Positions 1-10,795 are shown, counted from the stretch's first letter. The stretch: 64,000 bases of DNA from Bernardetiaceae bacterium (GCA_025057115.1 JANWWZ010000005.1:74995-138994), one strand, 5' to 3'. Translations and numbers: made by a program. The notes: a model not told the origin generated them from the sequence alone.

Positions 1-1
1 A

Positions 2-2755
2 CAGTCCCCTGCAGATGAATGGCTGCAATTTTCTGCCCTTGCCGAGCGACCTTTAAAAGAGTTAGTTACTCCTCAACAAGCAAAATTTTTGGTCAAAGAA
101 GGTCTGTCTTACCTTTGGCATGCATCTTTTTTGCAAGGTTGGTGTTATCAGCCCGCGGCTAGCGCATGGATACAACAACTATTGTTTGCACAATGGGAAA
201 AACTCTATCAACTTCCCGTAAGTGCCTTAGTTACCCAAGCTCAGTTCTATCAACTAGTAGCCCAAGCCGATGCCAAACTACCTCAGTTATTGAAAGGCAT
301 TTTACTCAGTCATCGGCAGGGTATTGTTAACCTTATGAGCCATTTTGCGGCAAGAGCCCTTAATACAGCTCAATGGAGCTTGTTAATTGCCACTTATTTA
401 GCCAGCAGCTTAGAGCAACTCGGAAAGCAACCTTGGAAAACTGTCTGCAGTGCTTTTAAAAAATGGTCGGTAGCCTTGCCAGCCCAACTCCAACAGTTGT
501 TGCTACAAAATTTAGAATTTCTCCTAAAAGGCAAAATTGAAGCAGTAGTGCACAACAGTCTCCAAAAAATGCCTAATGAAAAGTTGTTAGAGTTGGTAGA
601 ACGCTTCATGGGACGGGAGTTAAAGCCCATTACGCTATTAGGTGCCTTGCTAGGTGGGATAGCAGGAGGCATTTTGTCATTTTTGCCCTCTTTTGGTACC
701 GTTTCCCAACTGGCTTGGCAAGATGCCCTTCTAGCAGCCTTTGCTTATGGACTTACTGGATACGGCACTAACTGGCTTGCTCTGCAGATGATTTTTAAAC
801 CTTATCGACCTATCCGATGGGGAGGATACGTGCTCCCCTTCACCCCTGGAGTGGTGGCAAAAAATCAACTGCGCTTTGCTGAAAACATGGGCAAGTTTGT
901 AGCTGGAGGATTGCTCAACGCTCAAAACATTGTTGCTGTTTTAGAAGACAAAAAAGACCAGATTTGCCAGCAAGTAAATGACTATGTCAAAAATACAGCC
1001 CTATCCATCCCTGAAGCATGGATTGCTAAGTATGCCCCTGATTTAGCGACTATTCTGACCGATTGGGCAGGGCAAGCACTGGAACAACATCAAACATCTC
1101 TTGTGCACTTTTTTGCCGAGCAGCTGGGCAATATCTCCTTGCAAGACATGCCTTGGGAGAGGCTTTTCGAGCAGTTAAAAAATCGGTTACAAATTTCTCA
1201 ACATCGGATGGGCTTGGCTAAATGGATTGTTCAACAAACAGGGGAACGCCTTAAGAAAATGAATCTAGCTACCTTGTGGTCCTCTCCTGACTGCGCCGCT
1301 GAAATTGCTTCATGGGCATTGCCCCTTGTAGCCAAAGCAATTGAACAACTCGACCCTAAGTCCTTCTTACTGCTTGCCATCGAACAATTCCAAAAACAAC
1401 TTTGCCACGTACCTCTGAAAAGTTATCTTACCCCACACCAACAAGAAAAATTAACAACGCACCTTTATGCAGCTTTTAAAAAGCAGTTGCAAAATCCTGC
1501 TTTGAGGCAGTCCATTTATCGCCTTATAGAAAGCCGTTTAGCTGCCGAGCTACACCCTGAACGTCCTATTAGCCAACTCTTCGGCGGAAAGCTCCTTGAA
1601 CTGATGAACAACAACTTGGACCACTTGATGGAGGGCATCATTACCACTGGACTGGCCTGGCTAGAAGCCAATAAAGAAATGCTAGCACAAAAAGTGTATG
1701 AAGAAGCCTACGCGCGCAACAAAACAGGTGCCTTTTTTTACAAAAGTACTATTCAGGATACTGTCAAAGAGCTGGCAGAAAGGGGTATCCCAGAGTTCTT
1801 CAAAAAAGAAGCCGAAGGGTTAAAAGCTCTTGTGGCCGCCCAAGTACAGCGTTTAGGAGAAACTCCCTTAGGTGCCTTAGGCATCCAAATCGATGAAAAC
1901 CATCTCAAGCAACTCACTAATAAACTGTTAGAGAGCCAACAACTGCACCAGTCCGTTAAACGCATTTTGAGCCTGCTCATCGATGAAGTAGTGCAAATGC
2001 CAGTAGGTTACTGGATAGGACTACTTCCCTTACAAGAATTAGTCGAAAAATCAATATCGGCTTTGATTTGGAAGCCGCTTCAAAAAGCAATTTTAGAACG
2101 CTTGCCCGAGTTGCTGCCTATTGCAATAGAGGGAATTTTGCAGATAGCTCAGAAAATATACAGCTCGGCTCCTGGCGAAACCTTCGCTACTGGGTCAAAC
2201 TACCAAACTTTTCAAATTCGCTGCCAAGAAGCAATAGCCAATTTTCTGGCTCAACCAGAGTTGAACACATGGATAGAGCATTCCTTGCAACAATGGAAGG
2301 AACATCTATCCCTTTTGCGAGTAAAAGATTTGCTTCCCGTTGAACACATGGCTTTACAGGCAGTTGAGATCTTGAAAAAACTCTACGCACAACAGGCAAG
2401 TCGGGCGGTGCTACGCCACCTTGTCGAACAACTACTTAAAATTACTTTGCCTCAGCTGCCCAAAAGCCTCGCTCCAGAAACTTTACAAGCCCTTGCAGGT
2501 ATACTTGCAGCTGCTTTTGTGGATACAGCTCGGGTACATTTGCCTGCGGTAGTAGAGTCAATTGATATTCGCAAAGTGGTAGTGCGCCAAATTGCGGAAA
2601 TGAATCCTCAAGAAATTGAAGAGTTATTTTACAGTTTTGCTGCCAATTACTTTCGGCAGCTGATCAACTACGGTTTTGGTTTCGGCATTGCCTTTGGGCT
2701 TGTGATAGATGTAGCGCTAAGCATAGGACTGAGTTACTTAGTAAAAAGTGGATAG
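2..2755 (+). CDS. DUF445 family membrane protein, 5' end beyond the window
   Basis: The reading frame is open from base 2, so the true start lies left of the window; the TTG at 89 is only an internal codon. The readable part is 917 residues. A Gly-rich hydrophobic segment (LGALLGGIAGGI) is followed by a block typical of DUF445/YheB-YjiN proteins: a GYGTNWLAL motif, then FKPYRP, then FTPGVVAKNQ. A second hydrophobic segment lies at the extreme C-terminus (GFGFGIAFGLVIDVAL). The long middle is helical, Gln/Leu-rich and without enzyme motifs. DUF445 proteins are poorly characterised membrane proteins and the function is unknown. The protein is much longer than the ~400-residue E. coli YjiN type. 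It converges on the phosphatase gene downstream. Confidence 0.8.
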   Translation, partial: QSPADEWLQFSALAERPLKELVTPQQAKFLVKEGLSYLWHASFLQGWCYQPAASAWIQQLLFAQWEKLYQLPVSALVTQAQFYQLVAQADAKLPQLLKGILLSHRQGIVNLMSHFAARALNTAQWSLLIATYLASSLEQLGKQPWKTVCSAFKKWSVALPAQLQQLLLQNLEFLLKGKIEAVVHNSLQKMPNEKLLELVERFMGRELKPITLLGALLGGIAGGILSFLPSFGTVSQLAWQDALLAAFAYGLTGYGTNWLALQMIFKPYRPIRWGGYVLPFTPGVVAKNQLRFAENMGKFVAGGLLNAQNIVAVLEDKKDQICQQVNDYVKNTALSIPEAWIAKYAPDLATILTDWAGQALEQHQTSLVHFFAEQLGNISLQDMPWERLFEQLKNRLQISQHRMGLAKWIVQQTGERLKKMNLATLWSSPDCAAEIASWALPLVAKAIEQLDPKSFLLLAIEQFQKQLCHVPLKSYLTPHQQEKLTTHLYAAFKKQLQNPALRQSIYRLIESRLAAELHPERPISQLFGGKLLELMNNNLDHLMEGIITTGLAWLEANKEMLAQKVYEEAYARNKTGAFFYKSTIQDTVKELAERGIPEFFKKEAEGLKALVAAQVQRLGETPLGALGIQIDENHLKQLTNKLLESQQLHQSVKRILSLLIDEVVQMPVGYWIGLLPLQELVEKSISALIWKPLQKAILERLPELLPIAIEGILQIAQKIYSSAPGETFATGSNYQTFQIRCQEAIANFLAQPELNTWIEHSLQQWKEHLSLLRVKDLLPVEHMALQAVEILKKLYAQQASRAVLRHLVEQLLKITLPQLPKSLAPETLQALAGILAAAFVDTARVHLPAVVESIDIRKVVVRQIAEMNPQEIEELFYSFAANYFRQLINYGFGFGIAFGLVIDVALSIGLSYLVKSG

Positions 2756-2776
2756 GGGTGAAAGGGGTGTTAGAGG

Positions 2777-4798
2777 CTATAGGCGCACTGCTATCATGGT
2801 CATATCATCGCGAGTAGGGGTGCCGTTGCTATGCCGAGTCAATGCTGTAACCAGTTGGTAACGCTGCTCTGCCATAGGGCTACTTCCGAAGCGCATCACT
2901 ATTTCCTTTAGTTGTTGATAGCCAAATTTATCTAGCTTCGGATTCGGCTGGTCTGTAATTCCATCGGTGAACAAATACAAGGCATCACCTGCACTAACAG
3001 AAAAAATGTGTTCACTGTACCGATGAGTAGGGTCCTTTTTGAAGCCACCTACTGGTTTGCGGTCTCCGCGAATTTCTTCTAAAGTGCCAGTTGCTTTGCG
3101 ATAAATCAATAACGCTCGCTTGGCACCTGCAAAACAGACTTGGTTTCCTTCTATTAAGCAAAGTGCTACATCCATGCTATCGTTATTAACTTTTTGCTCT
3201 TGGCGCAAGGCTATGCGCAAATTTTTATCTAATTCTTCTAAAATATGAGCTGGCTGCCATAAACCTTCGTGTTTAACATGCTCGTTGAGCAAGCTATACC
3301 CTATCATAGACATAAAAGCTCCTGGAACGCCGTGACCTGTGCAATCTACCACAGCCAGTAAAGTTTTGCCATTTTCCGAGTAAAGCCAGTAGAAATCCCC
3401 CGATACGATGTCCTTGGGTTGATAAAATATAAAGTGGTCGCTAAAAACGCTTTGGAAAGCACTTTCAGGGGGCAGAATCGCATTCTGAATAGACTCTGCA
3501 TAGCGAATGCTGGTAGTAATCTGGTGATTTTGGCGCTCAATTTCAGCCTTTTGGTTCTTGATCTCTAAGTAGGCTTTCTCCAGATTTCTGTTTTTCTCCT
3601 CAATGCTATTGCGCTGGGAAATAATTTCCTCTTTTTGCTTTTTAAGCTTCTGAGAAATGCGATAGGAAGCAAAAGCAGCCAGAGCTAAAATGGTAGCTAT
3701 GATGATAAAAATAGTAAGCCTTGCTCGGTAGAGGGCTTCGATAGCCTCTTTTTGCTTAATAGCCGCTTCTTTTTCTGCGGCGATAGTTTCCATTTTTTGG
3801 GCAACGGCAGCCGTTACAGAATCTTTTGCTATAATTTCCTGCCGCATGCGATCAACTACGTTCCGTATTTTTTCTTGGGCACTTTCATAAGCCAGGTCGT
3901 TTTCTATTAACTGTTTTTCCAAACGACTGAGATATTTGCGCAGTTCATTTTTTTCTTGTTCTGAAAGAGTTTCATTGCTTAGCCGCTGAGCGATTTTTTC
4001 TATCTCATTGCGAATGAGCGTGCTTCGCTCCATGAGAAATTGTTTTTCCATTTCCAGCTCATTGAGCACTTTGTTCAAATCTTGCTTAACTACGTCAGTC
4101 AAGGGATTGACGTTTGCCTCAGTTTTTGCTACGGGTTCAACAGTAGGCTTTTGCAACAGGGTCGAAGGCGCTGGGCTAGCAGAGGGTTCCTTTGCTGGCT
4201 TGGCTTGAGCTTTAACGTACACAAAAAAACGTTGCTGATTGGCAGCATAGTAAGTGCTGCTAAGTTCATAGCCTTCTATGTTAATTTGCCCTTCTTCTAA
4301 TTCGACAACTTTTAGGTACTCTTTCTCAGGAAGCAAAATTTGTCCACGTTGATTGGTTTTGTACCTTTTATTTCCAATAGTAACTATTGTTTCTGGAGGT
4401 AAGGGTTGATTATCTTGGTCAAACAGTTCAATGGTGTACACGGCACCAGCAGGAGCTTCCTCTTTAACTTTGATAACTAGCATATTATTTGCTTGATTTA
4501 AAGCATAGCTGTGGCGAGGAATTTTCCGAGCTCCTACGTAAATAGCCGTCTGTTCAGAAATATTAAAAGAAGGCGGCATGCGTAGTTCAAACTGACCGTT
4601 AGCATCTGTTTCTGCTGTAATAGACGGAAAATCCTCGAAAAACACCTTGACACCTTTTATGGGCGAATTTTGTGCATTAACTACTTGGCCAGAAAAAACC
4701 TTACTCTTGTTACTTTGTGCCTGCAATAGCGGTTTTTTGCCGCTAAAAGCAAACAAACAACAAAGAGTAAAGTAGAAAAATCGAAACGTTGGTTTCAT
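2777..4798 (-). CDS. SpoIIE-type PP2C serine phosphatase, membrane-anchored sensor
   Basis: 673 aa. A signal peptide (residues 1-28) leads into a carboxypeptidase-regulatory-like beta domain (about 33-110, motif SGQVVNAQNSPIKGVKV) and a second small beta region. A coiled coil (about 235-355), one membrane helix (about 361-380) and a second coiled coil (385-425) follow. The C-terminal SpoIIE/PP2C domain (about 430-673) keeps the acidic metal sites in SGDFYW (466-471) and DCTGHGVPG (485-493), plus a late RDDMTMI. The layout predicts an envelope sensor signalling to a cytoplasmic phosphatase, a common Bacteroidota design that often acts on anti-sigma-factor antagonists. The substrate cannot be inferred here. 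It is divergent from the TPR gene at 4923. Confidence 0.88.
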   Translation of the reverse strand: MKPTFRFFYFTLCCLFAFSGKKPLLQAQSNKSKVFSGQVVNAQNSPIKGVKVFFEDFPSITAETDANGQFELRMPPSFNISEQTAIYVGARKIPRHSYALNQANNMLVIKVKEEAPAGAVYTIELFDQDNQPLPPETIVTIGNKRYKTNQRGQILLPEKEYLKVVELEEGQINIEGYELSSTYYAANQQRFFVYVKAQAKPAKEPSASPAPSTLLQKPTVEPVAKTEANVNPLTDVVKQDLNKVLNELEMEKQFLMERSTLIRNEIEKIAQRLSNETLSEQEKNELRKYLSRLEKQLIENDLAYESAQEKIRNVVDRMRQEIIAKDSVTAAVAQKMETIAAEKEAAIKQKEAIEALYRARLTIFIIIATILALAAFASYRISQKLKKQKEEIISQRNSIEEKNRNLEKAYLEIKNQKAEIERQNHQITTSIRYAESIQNAILPPESAFQSVFSDHFIFYQPKDIVSGDFYWLYSENGKTLLAVVDCTGHGVPGAFMSMIGYSLLNEHVKHEGLWQPAHILEELDKNLRIALRQEQKVNNDSMDVALCLIEGNQVCFAGAKRALLIYRKATGTLEEIRGDRKPVGGFKKDPTHRYSEHIFSVSAGDALYLFTDGITDQPNPKLDKFGYQQLKEIVMRFGSSPMAEQRYQLVTALTRHSNGTPTRDDMTMIAVRL

Positions 4799-4922
4799 AT
4801 CTTTTGGACTGATGTGCTAAATTAGCGACTAGCCAAATAAAAAGGAAAGGTTTTGCCAACTTCCTACACAGACCCTATGGTAGTACTAATTCTCTATGTT
4901 GCTGTACAAATTCAGACTTGTT

Positions 4923-6278
4923 ATGAGAAAAACGCTTATTTTCTGCGGAATAATAACTGCTTATTGCTCCTTTTACTGCTCCTTTGCCCAACCAGGCAGT
5001 GGACTAGATTTTTATGTAAAAGCCGTACAGGCTAAAAAAGCTGGCCAACTTGAGGCAGCAATCCAAAATTACGACATGGCAATCCAGCGCGAACCTGGCA
5101 ACCATTTTTATTTGTATGAAAAGGCTTTGTGCGAATATATCCTCAGGCGCTACCCACAAGCTAAAAACACGCTCGCTTCAGTAACTAAACTACGAACTGA
5201 TTACGTACCTGCCTATGTACTCTTGGCTAAAATAGGGCTATCTACTAATGAAACCAAGCAAATTGTGGAAGCCTTGGACTTGGCTATTAAATACGAGCAA
5301 GACAAAGCTAAGAAGGTCAATTACAAGCTAATTACCATTCTCCGCTTAATAAAAGAAGGGGAGGTGGACAATGCTTATGAAAGGGTCAAACAGGCTTACC
5401 AGCTTGCCCCAGAAGACACCACAGTGGTTTACCTCTACTCCAGAATTGCTAATACCCTTGGCAAGTATGCTGAAACAGAAGGAGTATTGCAAAAATTTGT
5501 GCCCAAGATAAACAACCAGCCTCTTCCTTTTAAGGCAAGGTATTACTACGAGTTAGGCTTTGCCCAGTTCCAGCAAGAGCAATACGAAAAAGCATTAGCA
5601 AGTTGGAAAAATGCAGACTACGGCGTTTATAAAAATAAAATAGAACGTTTTTCGCCTAAAAATTACGCAGCTGCTGCTCTTACTTACTACAAAATCTATG
5701 AAGATAGTTTAGCGAACTATTACGCACAGAAAGCCTTAGCAATAGAAAAAGGATTCCCCGCCGCTCACGTTATTCTGGTTCAAATTGCTAAGCGAAAAGT
5801 GGATCACAGCGCTGCCCTAGCCCAGCTACAGAGTGCCGTCCAACATGAAACAAATATAGCAAGGAAAAAAGATATGCTAATGAACATTGCCGAACACCAA
5901 CTTCAAATGGGCAAATACGAAGAGGCAATGCAAATGGTTAACCAACTGCTTAGTTTAGATGCAGATAACCAAAAAGCGCAACTTCTTCGCTTGGTAATTC
6001 CTTATCATCAGCAGAAGTACCAAGCAGTAATTACAGCGGCAGAGCCCGTGATAAAAAAAATCCCTGAAGAAAACGCACAGGCGCCTTTTATTTTTTTGCA
6101 GGGAATGGCTTTTAAAAAGAGCGGTCAAAAAGAAGGAGCTATCAAAACTTTTCGTCGGTTGCTTTCTACTTCTTTAGCTCCCGCCGCCTCTATAGAGTTA
6201 GAGCAACTTACTCCCCGCAACGTGCTTGACGAAGAAATTCGCTTGCAGCTTATGGACCCACCAGAAGCAGCAAAGTAA
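4923..6278 (+). CDS. Secreted tetratricopeptide-repeat protein
   Basis: I chose the ATG at 4923 rather than the one 27 bases upstream because it places a clean signal peptide (MRKTLIFCG...CSFAQ) at the start. The 451-aa product consists almost entirely of TPR-like helical hairpins, for example AGQLEAAIQNYDMAIQREPG and GKYEEAMQMVNQLLSLDADN. No catalytic domain is visible. A role as a periplasmic scaffold for protein-protein contacts is typical of the family, but the partner is unknown. It ends 62 bases before tex. Confidence 0.8.
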   Translation: MRKTLIFCGIITAYCSFYCSFAQPGSGLDFYVKAVQAKKAGQLEAAIQNYDMAIQREPGNHFYLYEKALCEYILRRYPQAKNTLASVTKLRTDYVPAYVLLAKIGLSTNETKQIVEALDLAIKYEQDKAKKVNYKLITILRLIKEGEVDNAYERVKQAYQLAPEDTTVVYLYSRIANTLGKYAETEGVLQKFVPKINNQPLPFKARYYYELGFAQFQQEQYEKALASWKNADYGVYKNKIERFSPKNYAAAALTYYKIYEDSLANYYAQKALAIEKGFPAAHVILVQIAKRKVDHSAALAQLQSAVQHETNIARKKDMLMNIAEHQLQMGKYEEAMQMVNQLLSLDADNQKAQLLRLVIPYHQQKYQAVITAAEPVIKKIPEENAQAPFIFLQGMAFKKSGQKEGAIKTFRRLLSTSLAPAASIELEQLTPRNVLDEEIRLQLMDPPEAAK

Positions 6279-6340
6279 TGTTAGGAATTTTGATAACTTT
6301 GTCAGTGCCCAAAGCAGGGTCCGTGAGTGCTTAAATTTTT

Positions 6341-8608
6341 ATGGAGAAATACGTATTGCAAATTGCCAGTGAGCTCAGCATAGCTCCTAAGCGAGTTCAG
6401 GCTACAATAGAACTGCTGGATGGTGGCGCTACAGTGCCTTTTATTGCCCGTTACAGAAAAGAGCTTACTGGTAGCCTTGACGAAGTAGCTATCGCTGCCA
6501 TTCGCGATAGGATAGCCCAACTTCGCGAATTAGACAAGCGCCGCGAGGCAATTTTGGAATCCATGCGCCAGATGGGCAAACTCACCCCTGAACTGCAAGC
6601 AGCTTTTATGGCTGCTGACACTTTAACCCGTTTAGAAGATCTGTATTTGCCTTTTCGCCCCAAGCGGCGCACCAAAGCTACCGAAGCCAAAGAAAAGGGA
6701 CTTGAGCCTCTGGCAGATATCTTAATGGCACAAGATGACCAAATTGACCTATTGCAAGCTGTTTTGAGTTTCATTAACGAAGAAAAAGGCGTCAAGACCA
6801 TAGAGGAAGCCCTGAGCGGTGCGCGTCACATCATTGCGGAGCGCGTTAGCGAGGATCCGCAAGCCCGTGCTAACATGCGGGAGTTATTCCTCAAAAAAGG
6901 AAAGTTTAAAGCCAAAGTCATTCCTGGAAAAGAAAGCCAAGCCCAAAAGTACAAAGACTATTTTGACTGGGAAGAAGACATTGCTAGCGCTCCTTCTCAC
7001 CGCATTCTAGCCATGCGGCGCGCTGAAAAAGAAAATTTTATTACCCTTTCCGCTTTGCCTGAGGAAGAAGAAGCACTTGCTATATTATGTAGCCAGTTTG
7101 TCAAGGGAGAAGGACCAGCTTCAGAACAAGTTAAAATGGCAGTGATAGATTCCTATCACCGACTGTTGGGACCTTCCATAGAAAATGAAGTGCGCGCCAT
7201 CACCAAAAAACGCGCTGATGAAGAAGCCATTAAAGTCTTTGCGGAAAATTTGCGGCAACTCTTGCTTGCTTCTCCCTTAGGAGAAAAGCCAGTCCTGGCC
7301 ATTGATCCTGGTTTTCGCACAGGCTGCAAGGTAGTATGCCTCAACGAGCAAGGAAAATTACTTCACCATGATACTATTTATCCTCACGAGCCTCAAAAAC
7401 AGATTCAAGAAGCAGGAGAGACAATCCGCCAGCTTTGCCAGCAGTACCAAATTCAAGCAATTGCCATAGGCAACGGAACGGCTAGCCGAGAAACGGAGCA
7501 GTTTATTAAAAGCCTGCAGTTGCCAAAGCATATTTTGATAATAACAGTCAACGAAAGCGGGGCTTCAGTGTATTCTGCTTCAGAAGTAGCACGTCGTGAA
7601 TTCCCTAATTATGATATAACAGTGCGCGGAGCTATCTCCATTGGACGCCGCCTCATGGACCCTTTGGCAGAGCTTGTGAAAATAGAACCCCGCTCCATCG
7701 GCGTGGGACAATATCAACACGATGTAGATCAAACCGCTTTGAAAAAGTCCCTTGATGATGTGGTAATTAGCTGCGTTAATGCCGTAGGAGTAGAGGTAAA
7801 CACTGCCAGCCGTGAACTGTTGATGTACGTTTCTGGTTTGGGTCCCACCCTGGCACAAAATATTGTAGATTATCGCAACTTGTACGGTCCTTTTAAAAAT
7901 CGGCAGGAACTTAAAAAAGTGCCGCGTTTTGGCGAAAAGGTCTTCGAGCAAGCAGCAGGTTTTTTGCGCATTCGAAATGGAGAAAATCCCCTTGATGCAA
8001 GTGCTGTTCATCCAGAAAGTTACCACATCGTGGAACAAATGGCTGCTGACTTAAACTGCACCGTGCAAGATTTGATGCAAAGCCAAGAGCTGAGAAACAA
8101 AATCAATCTCAAAAAGTACGTTACTGACAAAGTAGGTCTTCCCACCTTACAGGACATTCTCAACGAATTGGCAAAGCCTGGACGCGACCCACGCCAACAA
8201 TTCGAGCCTTTTTCTTTTGACGAACGCATTAAAACTATCGAAGACCTTCGCGTAGGAATGCGATTGCCTGGCATTGTAGCCAATATTACTGACTTTGGTG
8301 TATTTGTAGACATCGGCATTCACGAATATGGGCTCATTCACCGTAGCCAACTAGCAGACCGTTACGTTGAACATCCCAGCGAAGTAGTAAAAATCTACCA
8401 GCACGTCATGGTTACCGTTACGGAGGTGGATCTCCCTCGCCGTCGCATCAGTTTAAGCATGAAAAGCAGTGCTCATGGACCTGCTACTGCTTCCCCAAAA
8501 ACAAAATCGGATGCTAAACCTTTAGCAAAAGACAAAAAAGGCAAGCAGTCACCACCAGAAGAAGATATGGCTGCTCTGATTGCAAAACTGAAAGCTAAGT
8601 TCCGCTAA
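6341..8608 (+). CDS. tex: Tex family S1 RNA-binding transcription accessory protein
   Basis: 755 aa, the normal Tex length. The N-terminal helical Tex domain carries the family hallmark GGATVPFIARYRKELTG. A YqgF/RuvX-like fold (LAIDPGFRTGCK, about residue 320 on) follows, then helix-hairpin-helix motifs (YVSGLGPTLAQNIVDYR) and a C-terminal S1 RNA-binding domain (MRLPGIVANITDFGVFVDIG). The tail is Lys/Ala-rich and low complexity. Tex is a cytoplasmic nucleic-acid-binding protein linked to transcription in other bacteria. The antiporter gene starts 16 bases downstream and is probably co-transcribed. Confidence 0.96.
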   Translation: MEKYVLQIASELSIAPKRVQATIELLDGGATVPFIARYRKELTGSLDEVAIAAIRDRIAQLRELDKRREAILESMRQMGKLTPELQAAFMAADTLTRLEDLYLPFRPKRRTKATEAKEKGLEPLADILMAQDDQIDLLQAVLSFINEEKGVKTIEEALSGARHIIAERVSEDPQARANMRELFLKKGKFKAKVIPGKESQAQKYKDYFDWEEDIASAPSHRILAMRRAEKENFITLSALPEEEEALAILCSQFVKGEGPASEQVKMAVIDSYHRLLGPSIENEVRAITKKRADEEAIKVFAENLRQLLLASPLGEKPVLAIDPGFRTGCKVVCLNEQGKLLHHDTIYPHEPQKQIQEAGETIRQLCQQYQIQAIAIGNGTASRETEQFIKSLQLPKHILIITVNESGASVYSASEVARREFPNYDITVRGAISIGRRLMDPLAELVKIEPRSIGVGQYQHDVDQTALKKSLDDVVISCVNAVGVEVNTASRELLMYVSGLGPTLAQNIVDYRNLYGPFKNRQELKKVPRFGEKVFEQAAGFLRIRNGENPLDASAVHPESYHIVEQMAADLNCTVQDLMQSQELRNKINLKKYVTDKVGLPTLQDILNELAKPGRDPRQQFEPFSFDERIKTIEDLRVGMRLPGIVANITDFGVFVDIGIHEYGLIHRSQLADRYVEHPSEVVKIYQHVMVTVTEVDLPRRRISLSMKSSAHGPATASPKTKSDAKPLAKDKKGKQSPPEEDMAALIAKLKAKFR

Positions 8609-8623
8609 TTAAATCTTTCAACC

Positions 8624-10795
8624 GTGAACCGGCACATTACGCTTTACGTTTCTGTAGTCATCCTTTTTACGGCAATCCTATGGGTAATATTCCAACAAGG
8701 GAAAGCCCTTGAGCAGTTCAAGAAAGTTTCCTCCTCGGCAGTGGTTAGTTCAACTACGACTGCTGTAGTAGAAAGTCCTTGGCAGCCCTTTGCTGAGAAT
8801 CTCCACCATCCAGTAGCCTTGTTGCTAGTGCAGGTGATTATTATCGTATTTTTTGCCCGAATCATGGGCATTATAGCCACGCGATTTGGACAGCCCTCAG
8901 TAGTAGGAGAAATTATCGCTGGTATTGTGCTAGGTCCCTCTTTAATAAGTGGCATCTTTCCGCAATTTGCAGCAACGATTTTCCCTCCTGAGTCGCTGAA
9001 AAATCTCCAATCGCTGAGTCAATTTGGGCTAGTACTTTTTATGTTTATTATCGGCATGGAGCTAGATATTTCTATTTTAAAGCGCCAAGCCACTTCCGCT
9101 GTTATTGTAAGCCATGCCAGCATTTTATTTCCCTATGTACTAGGAGTAGCCCTTGCATACGGTTTGTATATTGATTTTGCTCCTGCGGGAGTTTCCTTTA
9201 CCTCGTTTGGTTTATTTATGGGCATTGCCATGAGTATTACCGCCTTTCCTGTACTGGCGCGCATCGTCCAAGAAAGAGGGCTAAGCAAAACTCCCGTAGG
9301 AAGCATGGTAATTACCTGTGCAGCAGCGGACGACGTTACTGCATGGTGCATATTGGCTGCTGTCATTGCCATTGTCAAGGCAGGCACAGCCATCAGTACC
9401 CTCACTATTATTGCCGCAGCAGTGGTATATGTACTGTTTATGTTCTTTGTGGTGCGACCTTTTTTGGTGAAGTTTTCTGAAGTTTATGCTTCTAAGGAAA
9501 ATATCAATCGCACTGTCATTGCTTTTATTTTTCTCTTGCTGCTAATTTCTGCCTTTTTAACCGAACTGATTGGCATTCACGCCCTTTTTGGAGCTTTCCT
9601 CGCAGGGGCAATTATTCCGCATAACATCAGATTCAAGGAAATTATTGCCGAGAAAATAGAAGATGTCAGTTTGGTGTTACTGCTGCCTATCTTTTTTGTA
9701 TTTACAGGACTTCGCACTCGCATCGGACTTCTTTCGGATGGGAATTTATGGTTGGTGTGTTTAATCATCATTTTAACAGCAGTAGCGGGCAAGTTTTTAG
9801 GCAGTGCTATTCCAGCGCGGCTTACTGGTCAAACCTGGCGCGACAGTTTCATCATCGGCACTTTGATGAATACGCGTGGATTGATGGAATTAGTGGTGCT
9901 CAACATTGGTTATGAACTAGGGATTCTATCCCCTCCGGTCTTTGCCATGATGGTACTCATGGCGATTGTAACCACGATGATGGCCGGTCCAATGTTGGTG
10001 CTCATAGAAAAACTAACGGCGCGCCCTCAACCTGTTAGCCTTCAAAAAAGAGGCAAAGCAGCTCAATACCAAGTACTTATTTCCTTCGGTGTGCCAGAAA
10101 TGGGGCGAAAACTCCTTCATCTCGTCGCTCAAATGAGTGCACCGCCTTACCATAACCTTTCTGTTACCGCTTTGCATATTACTCCCAATGCCCAAGTGAG
10201 TCCTATTGACGCGGAGATATTTGAACAAGAAGGTTTCGCTCCTGTTAAGGATTTAGCTGAACAACTTCGGCTTCCGCTTCAATGCATTTACCGCACTTCG
10301 GATGACTTGGTTAAAGAGGTAAAAGAAACGGCAGAAGAAGGCAACTTTGACCTGTTGCTAGTGGGAGGAGCTCGCTCCTTGTTCACAGCCGACAAAATAG
10401 GAGGAGTAGTACAGCGATTTTTACAAGAAATTCACACTGAAATTGGCATTTTAATAGACCGAGGCATAGATAAAATTAAAAATCTGTTGGTCATATTAGA
10501 TGCGCCTGGGGATCTGGTCCTGCTTCCCTATGCAGAGCGCTTTGCCAGTGGAGGAATACCACACTTGACCATACTCCAAACTGGCAAATACTTAACCCTT
10601 GAAAAAAAATCTTCGCTGGTGAACTTCCGCGAATCCTTTTTTGTTATCAAGGATGTGGACACGCCAAAAGAGTATCTGTTGGAAGGATATGACTTAACGC
10701 TCGTTACGCGAAGGACTTACGAAAAATTAGTTGAACACTCAGCAAACCAAGTGGCAAAATGCGCCAGCATATTAATTGTCAGAACGATAAACTAA
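8624..10795 (+). CDS. CPA2 family monovalent cation:proton antiporter with C-terminal USP-like domain
   Basis: 723 aa, GTG start. One N-terminal hydrophobic segment precedes about a dozen membrane helices of the Na+/H+ exchanger fold, with family signatures GQPSVVGEIIAGIVLGPSL, GMELDISIL and a CAAADDVTAW segment holding paired aspartates. The last ~250 residues are soluble and look like a universal-stress-protein-type alpha/beta domain (YQVLISFGVPEMGRK; FDLLLVGGARS). This matches bacterial CPA2 (Kef/NapA-like) proteins; ion specificity cannot be told. It sits directly downstream of tex. Confidence 0.92.
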   Translation: MNRHITLYVSVVILFTAILWVIFQQGKALEQFKKVSSSAVVSSTTTAVVESPWQPFAENLHHPVALLLVQVIIIVFFARIMGIIATRFGQPSVVGEIIAGIVLGPSLISGIFPQFAATIFPPESLKNLQSLSQFGLVLFMFIIGMELDISILKRQATSAVIVSHASILFPYVLGVALAYGLYIDFAPAGVSFTSFGLFMGIAMSITAFPVLARIVQERGLSKTPVGSMVITCAAADDVTAWCILAAVIAIVKAGTAISTLTIIAAAVVYVLFMFFVVRPFLVKFSEVYASKENINRTVIAFIFLLLLISAFLTELIGIHALFGAFLAGAIIPHNIRFKEIIAEKIEDVSLVLLLPIFFVFTGLRTRIGLLSDGNLWLVCLIIILTAVAGKFLGSAIPARLTGQTWRDSFIIGTLMNTRGLMELVVLNIGYELGILSPPVFAMMVLMAIVTTMMAGPMLVLIEKLTARPQPVSLQKRGKAAQYQVLISFGVPEMGRKLLHLVAQMSAPPYHNLSVTALHITPNAQVSPIDAEIFEQEGFAPVKDLAEQLRLPLQCIYRTSDDLVKEVKETAEEGNFDLLLVGGARSLFTADKIGGVVQRFLQEIHTEIGILIDRGIDKIKNLLVILDAPGDLVLLPYAERFASGGIPHLTILQTGKYLTLEKKSSLVNFRESFFVIKDVDTPKEYLLEGYDLTLVTRRTYEKLVEHSANQVAKCASILIVRTIN

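Noticed and set aside
7580-8038. 152-codon open frame opposite tex
   Set aside because: Antisense shadow of tex; no start signal or recognisable domain.
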